Source: Nocardioides rotundus
GTDB taxonomy: Bacteria; Actinomycetota; Actinomycetes; Propionibacteriales; Nocardioidaceae
DNA: 64,000 nucleotides
Direction of reading: 5' to 3'
Assembly (NCBI RefSeq): GCF_019931675.1
Contig: NZ_CP082922.1
Location: 1,999,001 to 2,063,000, forward strand
Of this stretch, positions 34,941-43,906 are shown in pieces. Under the pieces are notes generated by a model. That model did not search any database, was not told where the DNA came from, and saw only the letters and a program-made list of their open reading frames with translations. How positions within the stretch are numbered: the stretch's first letter is position 1; the number at the start of each line of letters is the position of its first letter. The position numbers and the translations under genes were made by a program.

Positions 34941-36230
34941 ATGGTCGACGTCTGCGATGTACCTGTCATCTCATCCGTGTGCGATGTCGCGGGCGACGCA
35001 GGCGGAGCGCTGGTGTCCGCGCCCTTCGACTGGCTGGCTCAGGGCATGGGGCACGCAGCGGGCTGGATGTTCGAGGCTGTGTGGAAAGTCTTCGACTCGA
35101 CCACGATGGTCGATGTCACCAGCAGTCAGTACACCAAGGTCTACAACATCCTATTCGGCATCGCCGTCTTCGTGATGCTCGGCTTCTTCATGCTCCAAGT
35201 CATCGGGGGCATGATCCGACGCGAACCAGCCGCGCTGACGCGAGCAGCCCTCGGGCTGGCGAAGTCGATCCTCGGCTCCTTCGTCGCGCTCGCTCTGCTG
35301 GCGACGGCCTTGGAGGTCACCGACCAGCTCTGCATCGGCATCGTCAACGCGGCCGGGACCAACATGGAGCAGATGGGCGACCGCATCGCTCTACTGACCA
35401 CCGGCCTCGTTGGGCTCAACCTCGCGGCGCCCGGCGCGGGTGCGATCCTGACGATCTTCATCGCCGGCCTCGCGATCGGCGCGGCAGGCATCGTGTGGAT
35501 CAGCCTGCTCGTCCGGAAGGCGCTGCTCCTCATCGCCATCGTCTTCGCACCCGTGGCGATGGCTGGGTCGACCTGGGACCACACCCGCTCCTGGGTCAGC
35601 AAGTGGGCGTCGTTCGTGATCGCTCTGATCATTTCCAAGGTCGTCCTGGTCGTGATCTTCCTGCTCGCCACGGCGCAGGTCTCCGCACCCATCGACGGGG
35701 ACATTCAGTCCGTGTCCGAGCCGATCGCCGGCGTCGTGCTCATGCTGATGGCTGGGTTCGCGCCGTACATGACCTACAAGGCGATCAACTTCATGGGCTT
35801 CGACATGTACCACGCGATGTCGGCTGAGCAGGAAGGCAAATCGGCGCTCAACCGCCCGATGCCAATCCCGATGAACCGTGCTCCGAGTTCGCAGCCGAGC
35901 AAGGTGCTCGACGGCGGCAGTGGTGGCGGTTCACCCGCGCCGGCCGCAGCACCGACCGGTACGGGACCGTCAACCGGGGGTGCTGGAGCTGCGTCCACGG
36001 GAGGAGGCGGGGCTGCCGCGGGCGGGGCTGCCGCTGGCGGAGTCGCTGCGGGTGTGGTTGTGGCGAAAGAGGCCACGACCGCTGGAGTCCGGACCGGCCA
36101 GGCGGTCGGCGGTGCCGCCTCGCAACAGGCAGACGCCGCCCAGAAGACCCCGGTCTCGCCCTCAGGTGCACCGATTCCGCCGCATGTCGCGGACTCGGTG
36201 CCCTCGCAGTCCAACGGGAAGAACGGCTGA
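34941..36230 (+). CDS. TrbL/VirB6-like conjugal transfer membrane protein
   Basis: 429 residues from ATG 34941. About six to seven helices lie between residues 70 and 290 (YNILFGIAVFVMLGFFMLQV, ALLLIAIVFAPVAMAGSTW, SVSEPIAGVVLMLMAGFAPY). A long Gly/Ala/Ser/Pro-rich C-terminal tail follows, low in complexity and probably cytoplasmic or flexible. Polytopic VirB6/TrbL proteins form the inner-membrane part of the T4SS channel. It sits between the DUF6112-like pilin and the SCO6880 gene, the standard actinobacterial order. Confidence 0.85.
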   Translation: MVDVCDVPVISSVCDVAGDAGGALVSAPFDWLAQGMGHAAGWMFEAVWKVFDSTTMVDVTSSQYTKVYNILFGIAVFVMLGFFMLQVIGGMIRREPAALTRAALGLAKSILGSFVALALLATALEVTDQLCIGIVNAAGTNMEQMGDRIALLTTGLVGLNLAAPGAGAILTIFIAGLAIGAAGIVWISLLVRKALLLIAIVFAPVAMAGSTWDHTRSWVSKWASFVIALIISKVVLVVIFLLATAQVSAPIDGDIQSVSEPIAGVVLMLMAGFAPYMTYKAINFMGFDMYHAMSAEQEGKSALNRPMPIPMNRAPSSQPSKVLDGGSGGGSPAPAAAPTGTGPSTGGAGAASTGGGGAAAGGAAAGGVAAGVVVAKEATTAGVRTGQAVGGAASQQADAAQKTPVSPSGAPIPPHVADSVPSQSNGKNG

Positions 36231-36233
36231 GCG

Positions 36234-37697
36234 ATGAGCAACCCCACGACTGCACACGACTACGAGCTCGCTCCGGTGAAGTTCTCTCGCCTCACGCGGC
36301 GCGGCGTGCTCCTGGGACTGTCCGGGTCTCAACTGATCGTGGTCGGGTTCGGCGCGATCATGCTGGTGCTCGCGCTCTACTTCGGCGGCGGACCGTCCTT
36401 GATGTTTGTCGTCCCCGTGCTGCTGCTCTGCGCTGCCCTCGCGTTCATCGGGGTCGGCGGTCGCAAGCTGATCGAGTGGCTGCCCGTGGTCAGCCGCTGG
36501 CTCTGGCGGTCCACCGGTGGTCAGTTGTTGTTCCGCCGTCACATCGTCAAGCCTCGACCGGCTGGCACGCTGTCGCTGCCTGGGGATGCCGCGCGTCTTC
36601 GTCAGTGGTTCGACCCCGAGAGCGGTGCGGTCATGGTTCACGACCCGCACGCCGCGACGCTGACTGCCATCGTCGGCGTCACCCACCCAGCGTTCATCCT
36701 GCTCGACCCGATCGAGCAACAACGCCGGGTCACGAGCTGGGGGCGAGTGCTTGCCACGGCGTGCCGCTCGGGACGCATTGCCTCGTTGCAGGTGATGGAG
36801 CGGACGCTGCCCGACTCTGGGAAGGGCCTCGCCGAGTGGTGGTCCCAGCACGGAACCCACAACGACTCGTGGACCTCGACGACGTACGGCGAACTGATCG
36901 ACCGCGCCGGCCCTGCTGGCGAGCGGCACGCGAGCACCGTGTCGATCTCACTCGACATGAAGGCCGCGGGCCGCGCCATCCGGGCAGCCGGTGGCGGCAA
37001 CCGAGGAGCAGCGGCAGTTCTCCGTCAGGAGATGTCCACCATGACCGCGGCCCTCCGCGCGGCCGACCTCGCTCCATCGGGCTGGCTGGAGCCCGGCGAC
37101 CTCGCGGTCATCCTCCGCTCCGCGTACGACCCCGTGGTGGCTGGCGCTCTGGAGCGCCACGGCGAGCTCGGCCGCGACCTCGCCACAGCCGGCCCTGTCG
37201 CCGTGACCGAGAACTGGTCGAGCGTGCGCAGTGACTCCGCCCATCACTGCGTGCTCTGGATCAGCGAATGGCCACGCTCACTCGTCTACCCCGGCTTCCT
37301 CGCGCCCGTCCTGCTTTCTTCCGGCGTACGACGGACCTTCACCCTCCTCTACACGCCCATTCGCACCGACCAGGCCGCCCGCGACATCCGCAAGAAGAAG
37401 ACCGAGTACATCTCCGACGCCGCCCAACGCCAGCGGATCGGCCAGATCGAGGACGCCCAACAGTCCGCCGAATACAACGACGTCCTCCAGCAGGAAGCCG
37501 ACCTCACCGCCGGCCACGGCATCCTGCGCACCACCGGGCTGATCGCCGTCAGTGCCCAAGACTCCGACGAACTCGAACGGGCCGTCGCCGACATCGAGCA
37601 AGCCGCGATCCAGGCCTCCTGCGAGACGCGGCGGCTCTGGGGACAGCAAGCCCAGGCGTTCTCGTCAGCCGCGCTTCCGCTGTGTAGGTGCCTGTAG
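36234..37697 (+). CDS. SCO6880/PrgI-family T4SS protein
   Basis: 487 residues. Two N-terminal helices (GSQLIVVGFGAIMLVLALYF and LMFVVPVLLLCAALAFIGVG) precede a large cytoplasmic region with RRHIVKPRPAGTLSLPGDAA, VGVTHPAFILLDPIEQQRRV and a C-terminal REELLIxxG-like helical segment. It ends LPLCRCL. This family supplies the PrgI/VirB3-like domain and the N-terminal region of VirB4; the ATPase domain is encoded separately downstream (38807). The stop is followed by the alkyltransferase-like gene on the other strand. Confidence 0.85.
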   Translation: MSNPTTAHDYELAPVKFSRLTRRGVLLGLSGSQLIVVGFGAIMLVLALYFGGGPSLMFVVPVLLLCAALAFIGVGGRKLIEWLPVVSRWLWRSTGGQLLFRRHIVKPRPAGTLSLPGDAARLRQWFDPESGAVMVHDPHAATLTAIVGVTHPAFILLDPIEQQRRVTSWGRVLATACRSGRIASLQVMERTLPDSGKGLAEWWSQHGTHNDSWTSTTYGELIDRAGPAGERHASTVSISLDMKAAGRAIRAAGGGNRGAAAVLRQEMSTMTAALRAADLAPSGWLEPGDLAVILRSAYDPVVAGALERHGELGRDLATAGPVAVTENWSSVRSDSAHHCVLWISEWPRSLVYPGFLAPVLLSSGVRRTFTLLYTPIRTDQAARDIRKKKTEYISDAAQRQRIGQIEDAQQSAEYNDVLQQEADLTAGHGILRTTGLIAVSAQDSDELERAVADIEQAAIQASCETRRLWGQQAQAFSSAALPLCRCL

Positions 37698-37778
37698 GTC
37701 GCGCGGTGCTAAGTCGACGCAGGCGCAGTGCGCCGCTGCCCTTTGTCTCTCGAAGCCCTGCTCGGCCAGCCTGGCGTG

Positions 37779-38285
37779 TCAGGGGCGCCCGGGCGAGCAA
37801 TCGCGGCATGAGTACTGGACCTTCTCGTGACGCCAACAAGGCACGGCCTCTCGGACCGTCCTGCCCGTTGTTCGACTTGTACCTGACTTCGGCGGGGCCA
37901 CCCACGGGGTGATGCCATCAGGGATGGGCATCCGCTTAGCTTCGCGCATGTCGACACGTCGGCGCGGCCCCGTGCCCAGGAGGGGAACGCCCTCGTCGGC
38001 GAGCTGGTCGAGCGCCCAACCGACCCACTGTGCCCGCGGCCCCGTGATCTGGTCGAGGTCGAGCAGGGTTCCGTCCGTGCGGACGACTCGCCACCACGGG
38101 ATATCGGTATTGGGGTCGTCAGCTCCGGGACGATGGCCCAGGATCGTCGACACCGTGCGGCTGTGGCTCGACGGCCTGCCGACCAGAAGAGCCAGATCGG
38201 CGTACGTGATGACCATCCCCGCCGGGACTGACCGGCACGCGTCGTACACCGCCTCGGCATCGCTGCTCGTGTGGTTGGTGCTCAT
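37779..38285 (-). CDS. Alkyltransferase-like (ATL) DNA-damage recognition protein
   Basis: 168 residues. The MGMT C-terminal domain fold is clear: AVYDACRSVPAGMVITYADL, VGRPSSHSRTVSTILG, and IPWWRVVRTDG. The last replaces the PCHRV motif, so the alkyl-accepting cysteine is absent and a tryptophan takes its place, as in ATL proteins that flag O6-alkylguanine for excision repair. A C-terminal tail of about 55 residues with several cysteines is not part of the family. It lies antisense between two T4SS genes, so it is probably an acquired insertion in the operon. Confidence 0.85.
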   Translation of the reverse strand: MSTNHTSSDAEAVYDACRSVPAGMVITYADLALLVGRPSSHSRTVSTILGHRPGADDPNTDIPWWRVVRTDGTLLDLDQITGPRAQWVGWALDQLADEGVPLLGTGPRRRVDMREAKRMPIPDGITPWVAPPKSGTSRTTGRTVREAVPCWRHEKVQYSCRDCSPGRP

Positions 38286-38408
38286 GCAGCGATCCTCTCA
38301 CCGGAGACCGACCACCACCTCGGCTTCGAGGTCGCCAGCTCGTGCCGCGGGTGTACCAGTTCCACCCCGGCACACCTCCTTCTCGACCAGATCGAGAAGG
38401 AGGCCCCG

Positions 38409-38810
38409 ATGCCCACGTTCGAGAACCCGGCGGCTGACGCCGACGAAGTCCAGACAGTCCTGCGTGCTCTGGCGCATGCGACCCGGTCCATCGACGACCC
38501 GCGCGACATCTACTCGGTGCTCGGGTCCCTCACCTCAGCGGTCGCGTCCCTGAGCCAGTCGCTGCACCAGATCGCAGCGTTCCACGACGGACGTCAGCGG
38601 CAAACGGAGTGGGTGCCGGCGGACTCTCCGAAGGCTCGCTCGGCTGCGTACCGGGTGTCGTGGGATCTCCACCGGGCCGGCGAGATGGTGCGACAGGTTG
38701 GCGATATCATCGCGGACGCGCACGAGGCGGAGGCCACGCTGGCCTACCACCGCGAGCTTCCCGAGCCTCCCTTGTCGCGCTCCTCCACCGACCACGGATT
38801 GTCACTGTGA
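38409..38810 (+). CDS. Small helical protein of the transfer region
   Basis: 133 residues from ATG 38409. Mostly helical with VQTVLRALAHATRSIDDPRD, LGSLTSAVASLSQSLHQIAA and RVSWDLHRAGEMVRQVGD. It looks like a small four-helix protein, without membrane segments. Its stop overlaps the VirB4-like gene start (GTGA). No family recognised. Confidence 0.65.
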   Translation: MPTFENPAADADEVQTVLRALAHATRSIDDPRDIYSVLGSLTSAVASLSQSLHQIAAFHDGRQRQTEWVPADSPKARSAAYRVSWDLHRAGEMVRQVGDIIADAHEAEATLAYHRELPEPPLSRSSTDHGLSL

Positions 38811-40336
38811 CGGGCTCGAACGAAGGCCGCCTGCATAGCGCGGTTCTCGTTGCTCCTCGACGGGAGCGTCGTCGTGACCGGCGGGCACGCAAGGCGGCGG
38901 CGAAGTCGTTGCTGGCCGAGGACCATGACTCGCGCAAGGCCGTGGCCAAGGCGAAGGCCGACGAGCTGGCGGCCGAGCGGCGCGCAACCGTCGTGTTGCC
39001 CAAGTCCGGCGAACCCGGCCCCGCCGCACTGCGCACCCCCGGTCGCCTGCGGCTCCCTCGTCATCAGGACACCTCCGCGACGCTCGCCGGCGCCTACCCG
39101 TTCCTCGCCGAAGGCGGGCTCGGCAGCGACGGCGTCTTCGTCGGGCAAGACCTCTATTCGGGTAGCTCGTTCGTTTACGACCCGTGGGTGCTGTACGCCC
39201 GGGGTCTCATCACTGCGCCGAACCTCGTGCTCGCCGGGATCGTCGGCTCTGGGAAGTCAGCGCTGGCCAAGAGCCTCTACACGCGATCCATCCCGTTTGG
39301 ACGTCGCGTCTACGTTCCCGGCGACCCGAAGGGTGAGCACACCGCCGTCGCCGAGGCGGTCGGCGGCAAGGCCATCGCGCTCGGGCATGGGATGCCCACC
39401 AGGCTCAACCCGCTCGACGAGGGCCACCGCCCCGCTGGGCTCGACGACCAACAGTGGGCAGCGCAAGTCACCGCGAGACGGCGTGAACTGGTCGGCGCAC
39501 TGGCGGAGACCGTCCTCGACCGTCGGCTCACGCCGCTGGAGCACACCGCGATCGACGTCGCCCTCGCAGAGGCCGTGCGCTCAGCAGACGTCCCGGTGTT
39601 GCCAACGGTCGTCGACCGGCTGCTGGCTCCCGATCCGTCCACCGACTCCGATGGTCGGCTTGCCGAGGACGGCCGGCTCGCCGGCCACGCGCTGCGCCGC
39701 CTCGTCGCAGGCGACCTAGCCGGGCTCTTCGACGGCCCCTCGACCGTGCGATTCGATCCGACGCTGCCGATGGTCTCCCTCGACCTGTCTCGCGTCACGG
39801 AGAACGCCACATTGATCTCGGTCCTGATGACGTGCGCGTCCGCGTGGATGGAGTCCGCCCTGCTCGACCCGAACGGCGGCCAACGCTGGGTCGTGTACGA
39901 CGAGGCGTGGCGCCTCATGTCCCACCCGGCCCTGCTGCGCCGGATGGACGCCCACTGGCGACTGGCACGGCACTACGGCATCGCCAACATGCTGATCTTC
40001 CACAAACTCTCCGACCTCGACAACGTCGGCGATCAGGGCTCCGCGATGCGAGCCCTCGCCTCGTCACTGTTGGCCAACGCCGAGACCCGAGTGGTCTATC
40101 GGCAGGAGTCCGACCAGCTCGGGTCAACCGCCGCGACCCTCGGGCTGACCGGCACCGAGCAGTCGCTCCTGCCAACGCTGGGCACCGGACAAGGACTGTG
40201 GCGGATCAAGCACCGGTCGTTCGTGGTCCAGCACCAGCTCCATCCCGCCGAGCTGGAGTTGTTCGACACCGCCGGCCGCATGAACGGGGTTGCCCCACAG
40301 AGACACCTGTCATCTGAGACAGGAGGCATCCGATGA
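38807..40336 (+). CDS. VirB4/TraC-like T4SS ATPase
   Basis: 509 residues from GTG 38807. A basic N-terminus (RRERRRDRRARKAAAKSLL) precedes the ATPase core: Walker A GIVGSGKSALAKSL near residue 145, GDPKGEHTAVAEAVGGKAIA, then Walker B WVVYDEAWRLM near 361 and a conserved GIANMLIFHKLSDLDNVG segment. Together with the SCO6880 protein it replaces a single VirB4. It powers substrate passage and pilus assembly at the membrane. The stop overlaps the ArdC-like gene start. Confidence 0.9.
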   Translation: MTGSNEGRLHSAVLVAPRRERRRDRRARKAAAKSLLAEDHDSRKAVAKAKADELAAERRATVVLPKSGEPGPAALRTPGRLRLPRHQDTSATLAGAYPFLAEGGLGSDGVFVGQDLYSGSSFVYDPWVLYARGLITAPNLVLAGIVGSGKSALAKSLYTRSIPFGRRVYVPGDPKGEHTAVAEAVGGKAIALGHGMPTRLNPLDEGHRPAGLDDQQWAAQVTARRRELVGALAETVLDRRLTPLEHTAIDVALAEAVRSADVPVLPTVVDRLLAPDPSTDSDGRLAEDGRLAGHALRRLVAGDLAGLFDGPSTVRFDPTLPMVSLDLSRVTENATLISVLMTCASAWMESALLDPNGGQRWVVYDEAWRLMSHPALLRRMDAHWRLARHYGIANMLIFHKLSDLDNVGDQGSAMRALASSLLANAETRVVYRQESDQLGSTAATLGLTGTEQSLLPTLGTGQGLWRIKHRSFVVQHQLHPAELELFDTAGRMNGVAPQRHLSSETGGIR

Positions 40337-41388
40337 GAGTCCAGACCCGAGACCTCGCGGCCCGCGAGGAGAAACTCGAAGCCCTGCAACAGAAGCTCAC
40401 TGAGTCGGTCGGCGCGCTGGTCACCGGCGATGACTGGAAGCGTGCGCTGAAGTTCGCCGCAAGGTTCCGCTCGCGGTCCTTCAACAACACGATGCTGATC
40501 TACGTCCAGCACTACGCAGCGTTCCAGCAAGGGCGGGTGCCCGAGCCGATGCCGACGTACGTTGCCGGCTTCCGTCAGTGGCTCAGCCTGAACCGCGCCG
40601 TGATGAAGGGCCAGTCGGGCTACGCGATCCTCGCTCCGGTCACCGCTCGGTTCGCCTCCTCGAATCTTGCCGACCCGGACTCGTGGCGACGTCTCGCCCG
40701 CGGCGAGAAGCCGGCCTTCGGCGAGGCGGTCCGGTCCAAGCTGGTCGGCCTCAAGCCCGCTCACGTTTGGGACATCTCCCAGACCGACGGTGAGCCGATC
40801 CCCGAGACCCCGCGCCCCACCTTGCTCCAGGGCCAGGCGCCGGAGGGCCTGTGGGACGGCCTAGCCGACCAGATCACCGCTCACGGCTTCGAACTGCGAC
40901 TCGTCTCGGACGCGAGGTCGATCGGTGGCGCGAACGGGCTGACCGACTACATGACCCGCGAGGTGTCGGTGCGGATGGACATGGATGACGCCGCCCAGGT
41001 CAAGACGCTGGCCCACGAACTCGGGCACGTCATGCTCCACGGACCCGACAACGCCGATGCGGCCATGCACCGTGGCATCGCCGAGGTCGAGGCCGAGTCG
41101 GTCGCGCTCATGGTCGGCGCAGCGCATGGGTTCGCGACTGACGACTACACGATCCCGTACGTCGCCTCGTGGGCGTCGAGCGTGCCGGACAAGACGCCCC
41201 TCGAGGTCGTGCAGTCGACCGCCGAGCGTGTGCGGGGTGCGGCGGTCACGATCCTCGACAAGCTCGACACCCCGCAGGTCGGCGACGGCAACCCGCCCGG
41301 ACTCGACCGCGAAGCGCTCGCTGCTGGGCGTGGCGCGGCTCCGGTCCAAACGGTCGCTCAGCGGCAGGTGGAGCCGATTCGGCTATGA
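40333..41388 (+). CDS. ArdC-like antirestriction protein with a zinc metallopeptidase domain
   Basis: 351 residues. The N-terminal ssDNA-binding ArdC domain shows FAARFRSRSFNNTMLIYVQH, then a VAGFRQWLSLNRAVMKGQSG stretch. The C-terminal domain has VKTLAHELGHVMLHG near residue 227, HExxH-type zinc ligands, followed by AEVEAESVALMVG with the third ligand (Glu). ArdC-like proteins protect incoming DNA of conjugative elements from restriction. Both neighbours overlap it by four bases. Confidence 0.85.
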   Translation: MRVQTRDLAAREEKLEALQQKLTESVGALVTGDDWKRALKFAARFRSRSFNNTMLIYVQHYAAFQQGRVPEPMPTYVAGFRQWLSLNRAVMKGQSGYAILAPVTARFASSNLADPDSWRRLARGEKPAFGEAVRSKLVGLKPAHVWDISQTDGEPIPETPRPTLLQGQAPEGLWDGLADQITAHGFELRLVSDARSIGGANGLTDYMTREVSVRMDMDDAAQVKTLAHELGHVMLHGPDNADAAMHRGIAEVEAESVALMVGAAHGFATDDYTIPYVASWASSVPDKTPLEVVQSTAERVRGAAVTILDKLDTPQVGDGNPPGLDREALAAGRGAAPVQTVAQRQVEPIRL

Positions 41389-41915
41389 GCATGACCAACG
41401 CTGCCGCGCCGTACCGGCGCGATGACCGCCAGGCGGTTCGCGTCCCCGTGGTCATGCCGTTGGTCGAGGTCGACGTCGACGAGAAGGGGTTCCTGACGGT
41501 CGCGCTCGACCATGAGCCCTACTCCGCCGACGGGTCCCTCACCCGCGACGACCTCCAGCGAGTGCTCGACGAGATCGCCGCTGACCTTGGCACCGCCGTA
41601 CGGGTCCAGGTCCACGAAGCCGACGGCAACACCTTCACCGACATCGTCACTCCTGCCCGTCCACGCCTGCGCATGGTCAAGCCTGTGCGCGAGGCGGCGA
41701 CCACAATCGGTGAGGTGACCGGCGGCGGGTTCCTGGCAGGCGAGGAAGTCGCTGTCGCCGTGGTGGTCGCCCACCAGGTCGCCAACACCGACGGCACCGC
41801 CCGCCTGCGCCTGCCGCCCGCGCTGCTCGAAGCTCACCCCGGCCTGGTGGTGTTCATGGGGAAGCGGTCCGGCACCGTCATGGTCAGCGCGAGTGCCGAT
41901 GGTGGTGCCGCGTGA
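41385..41915 (+). CDS. Hypothetical protein coupled to the T4SS coupling-protein gene
   Basis: 176 residues from ATG 41385 (ATGA overlap). Acidic first half (PLVEVDVDEKGFLTVALDHE, DLQRVLDEIAADLG), beta-rich second half with VAVAVVVAHQVANTDGTARL and PALLEAHPGLVVFMG. No membrane segments. It is followed by the VirD4-like gene with another overlap, so it may be an accessory of that ATPase. The C-terminal part resembles FHA-free beta proteins of ICEs but I cannot name a family. Confidence 0.6.
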   Translation: MSMTNAAAPYRRDDRQAVRVPVVMPLVEVDVDEKGFLTVALDHEPYSADGSLTRDDLQRVLDEIAADLGTAVRVQVHEADGNTFTDIVTPARPRLRMVKPVREAATTIGEVTGGGFLAGEEVAVAVVVAHQVANTDGTARLRLPPALLEAHPGLVVFMGKRSGTVMVSASADGGAA

Positions 41916-43675
41916 ACCCTCGCGGACAGGGAGTCGACGACGACCTGATCAACCTCGGCCTCATCCTCATCGCCGCCGTCGGCCTGATCGCGGCGATCCT
42001 GCGACTTGCTGGATCGGCCGCCGCGTGGGTGTCAGGCGCCTCGCAGCCGAACGGCGGCTGGGAGGTCGGCTTTCGCGTTCTCACCCACCCCAGCAACCCA
42101 TCCACCGCGCTCGGTGCCGACGGACTCGCAGCTTGGGTCTACTGGCTCGTGCTGCTGCTCATGGTCTCCTTGGTCATCGCCAGCACCCTCGTGCTGTGGC
42201 GACGGATCGGCTCGATGAGACACACGACATCGCACGACCCCCGCCGCCTTGCCGGAGTGGCAACCGGGCGCGACGTACGCGCCGTCGCCTCGCAGAAGGC
42301 GCTGCTCGCCCGTGGCCGGACGCTGCGACCGTCCCTCGACAAGCCCGAGCCCCCCGACGTCGGCTACCTCCTCGGGCGCTCGCGGGGTCAGGGCGTCTGG
42401 GCGTCGGTCGAGGACTCGATCCTGGTGCTGGGACCACCCCGCTCGGGCAAAGGCCTCCACGTCGTCATCAACGCGATCCTCGACGCCCCCGGCGCGGTCA
42501 TCACCACCGCCACCCGACCCGACAACATCGCAGCCACCCTCACCGCTCGCCAGGAGCGAGGGCCGGTCGCGGTCTTCGACCCCCAACGGCTTGCCGAAGG
42601 TCTGCCGGCCGGCCTTCGCTGGTCACCCGTGCGCGGCTGCGAAGACCCACTCACCGCGATGATCCGAGCCACCGGCCTGGCGTCCGCAACCGGCTTGTCG
42701 ACCGGCGGGGTCGAGTCCGGCGGCTTCTGGGAAGGCAAGACCCGCACAGCCCTCCAGGCGCTGCTCCATGCGGCTGCCCTCGACAATCGCAGTCCCCGCG
42801 AGCTGTTCGGGTGGACGCTGTCGCCGTCTGCGGCGGCCGACGCGGTGGCGATCCTGTCGAGCAACCACAAGGCTGCACCCGGCTGGGCCGACTCGTTGGA
42901 GTCGATGATTCACTCCGACCCCCGCACCCGAGACTCGATCTGGATGGGCGTCTCCCTCGCCCTGACCTGCCTCGCCGACCCACGAGTCCTCGACGCCGTG
43001 TCCCCGAACCCCGGCGAGCACTTCGACCCCGTCGACTTCCTCACCAGCAACGGCACCCTCTACCTCCTCGCCACCGGCGCAGGAGCTGGCGCCTCCTGGT
43101 CACTCGTCGCAGCCTTCATCGAGGATCTCGTCGAGACCGCCCGCCACCTCGCCGCCGCATCACCCGGCGCACGCATGGACCCACCGCTACTCCTGGCACT
43201 CGACGAGATCGGCAACCTCTCGCCGCTGCCGTCCCTGCCGGTCCTCATGGCCGAGGGCGGCGGCACCGGGATCACCGCGATGCCCGTGCTCCAGTCCCTC
43301 TCCCAAGCCCGTGACAAGTGGGGCGACCACGCGGCCGGCGCCATCTGGGACGCCTCCATCGTCAAGGTCGTCCTTGGCGGCACTTCGTCGGCGAAGGACC
43401 TCCAAGACCTCTCTGCCCTGATCGGCGAGCGCGACGAGAAGACAGACACGGTCTCCGTCGGCGACGACGGCTCCCGGTCGCTCCAACGCTCCGTACGCCG
43501 AGTGCCGGTGATGCCTCCCGAGGTGATCCGCACCTTGCCGTTCGGCACCGCGCTCGTGCTCCTCCGTAGCGCCCCGCCCCTGGTCACCGACCTGCGCCCG
43601 TGGACGGAACGCAGGAACGCCGACCGGCTTCGCGACCAGCGCACCGAAGTCGAGATTGCTCTCCGACGCCGCTAG
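41912..43675 (+). CDS. VirD4/TraG-like T4SS coupling protein
   Basis: 587 residues from GTG 41912. Two N-terminal helices (LINLGLILIAAVGLIAAILR and WLVLLLMVSLVIASTLVLWR) anchor it. Walker A is VLGPPRSGKGLHVV near residue 172. The TraM-recognition region and Walker B read LLLALDEIGNLSPLPSLPVL near 427. The GGGTGITAMPVLQSLSQARD segment is typical of TraG/VirD4. It brings the DNA-protein substrate to the channel. It is the last gene of the transfer run before the two-component cargo. Confidence 0.92.
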   Translation: MNPRGQGVDDDLINLGLILIAAVGLIAAILRLAGSAAAWVSGASQPNGGWEVGFRVLTHPSNPSTALGADGLAAWVYWLVLLLMVSLVIASTLVLWRRIGSMRHTTSHDPRRLAGVATGRDVRAVASQKALLARGRTLRPSLDKPEPPDVGYLLGRSRGQGVWASVEDSILVLGPPRSGKGLHVVINAILDAPGAVITTATRPDNIAATLTARQERGPVAVFDPQRLAEGLPAGLRWSPVRGCEDPLTAMIRATGLASATGLSTGGVESGGFWEGKTRTALQALLHAAALDNRSPRELFGWTLSPSAAADAVAILSSNHKAAPGWADSLESMIHSDPRTRDSIWMGVSLALTCLADPRVLDAVSPNPGEHFDPVDFLTSNGTLYLLATGAGAGASWSLVAAFIEDLVETARHLAAASPGARMDPPLLLALDEIGNLSPLPSLPVLMAEGGGTGITAMPVLQSLSQARDKWGDHAAGAIWDASIVKVVLGGTSSAKDLQDLSALIGERDEKTDTVSVGDDGSRSLQRSVRRVPVMPPEVIRTLPFGTALVLLRSAPPLVTDLRPWTERRNADRLRDQRTEVEIALRRR

Positions 43676-43681
43676 GAACCC

Positions 43682-43733
43682 AGGGGCGTTGCCGCGTCAC
43701 ACCAGGATGACGCGCCGTATCAGGCCCCTTTCC
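43682..43733 (+). terminator. Nested hairpins after the coupling-protein gene, probable terminator
   Basis: An outer pair AGGGGC and GCCCCT encloses a perfect 7-base pair, CGCGTCA (43693-43699) with TGACGCG (43708-43714); TTTC follows the outer stem. It begins seven bases after the stop of the VirD4-like gene. The rest of the gap to 43906 shows nothing else. Confidence 0.55.
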
Positions 43734-43906
43734 CGGGAACTTCGCCGGACGGGTGTTGCGGGGCACGGAGTATCTCTGACGTCGTCGCGCGAGCGCCGTC
43801 GCCGCACAGGGTTCTTCTTGCGGTGACACCGACCATCCATCAACGGGCGGGGGCGGATCGCGCCTGCCTTGTGACTGGCTACCAACTCGAGCGCTTGCGG
43901 GTCCTG

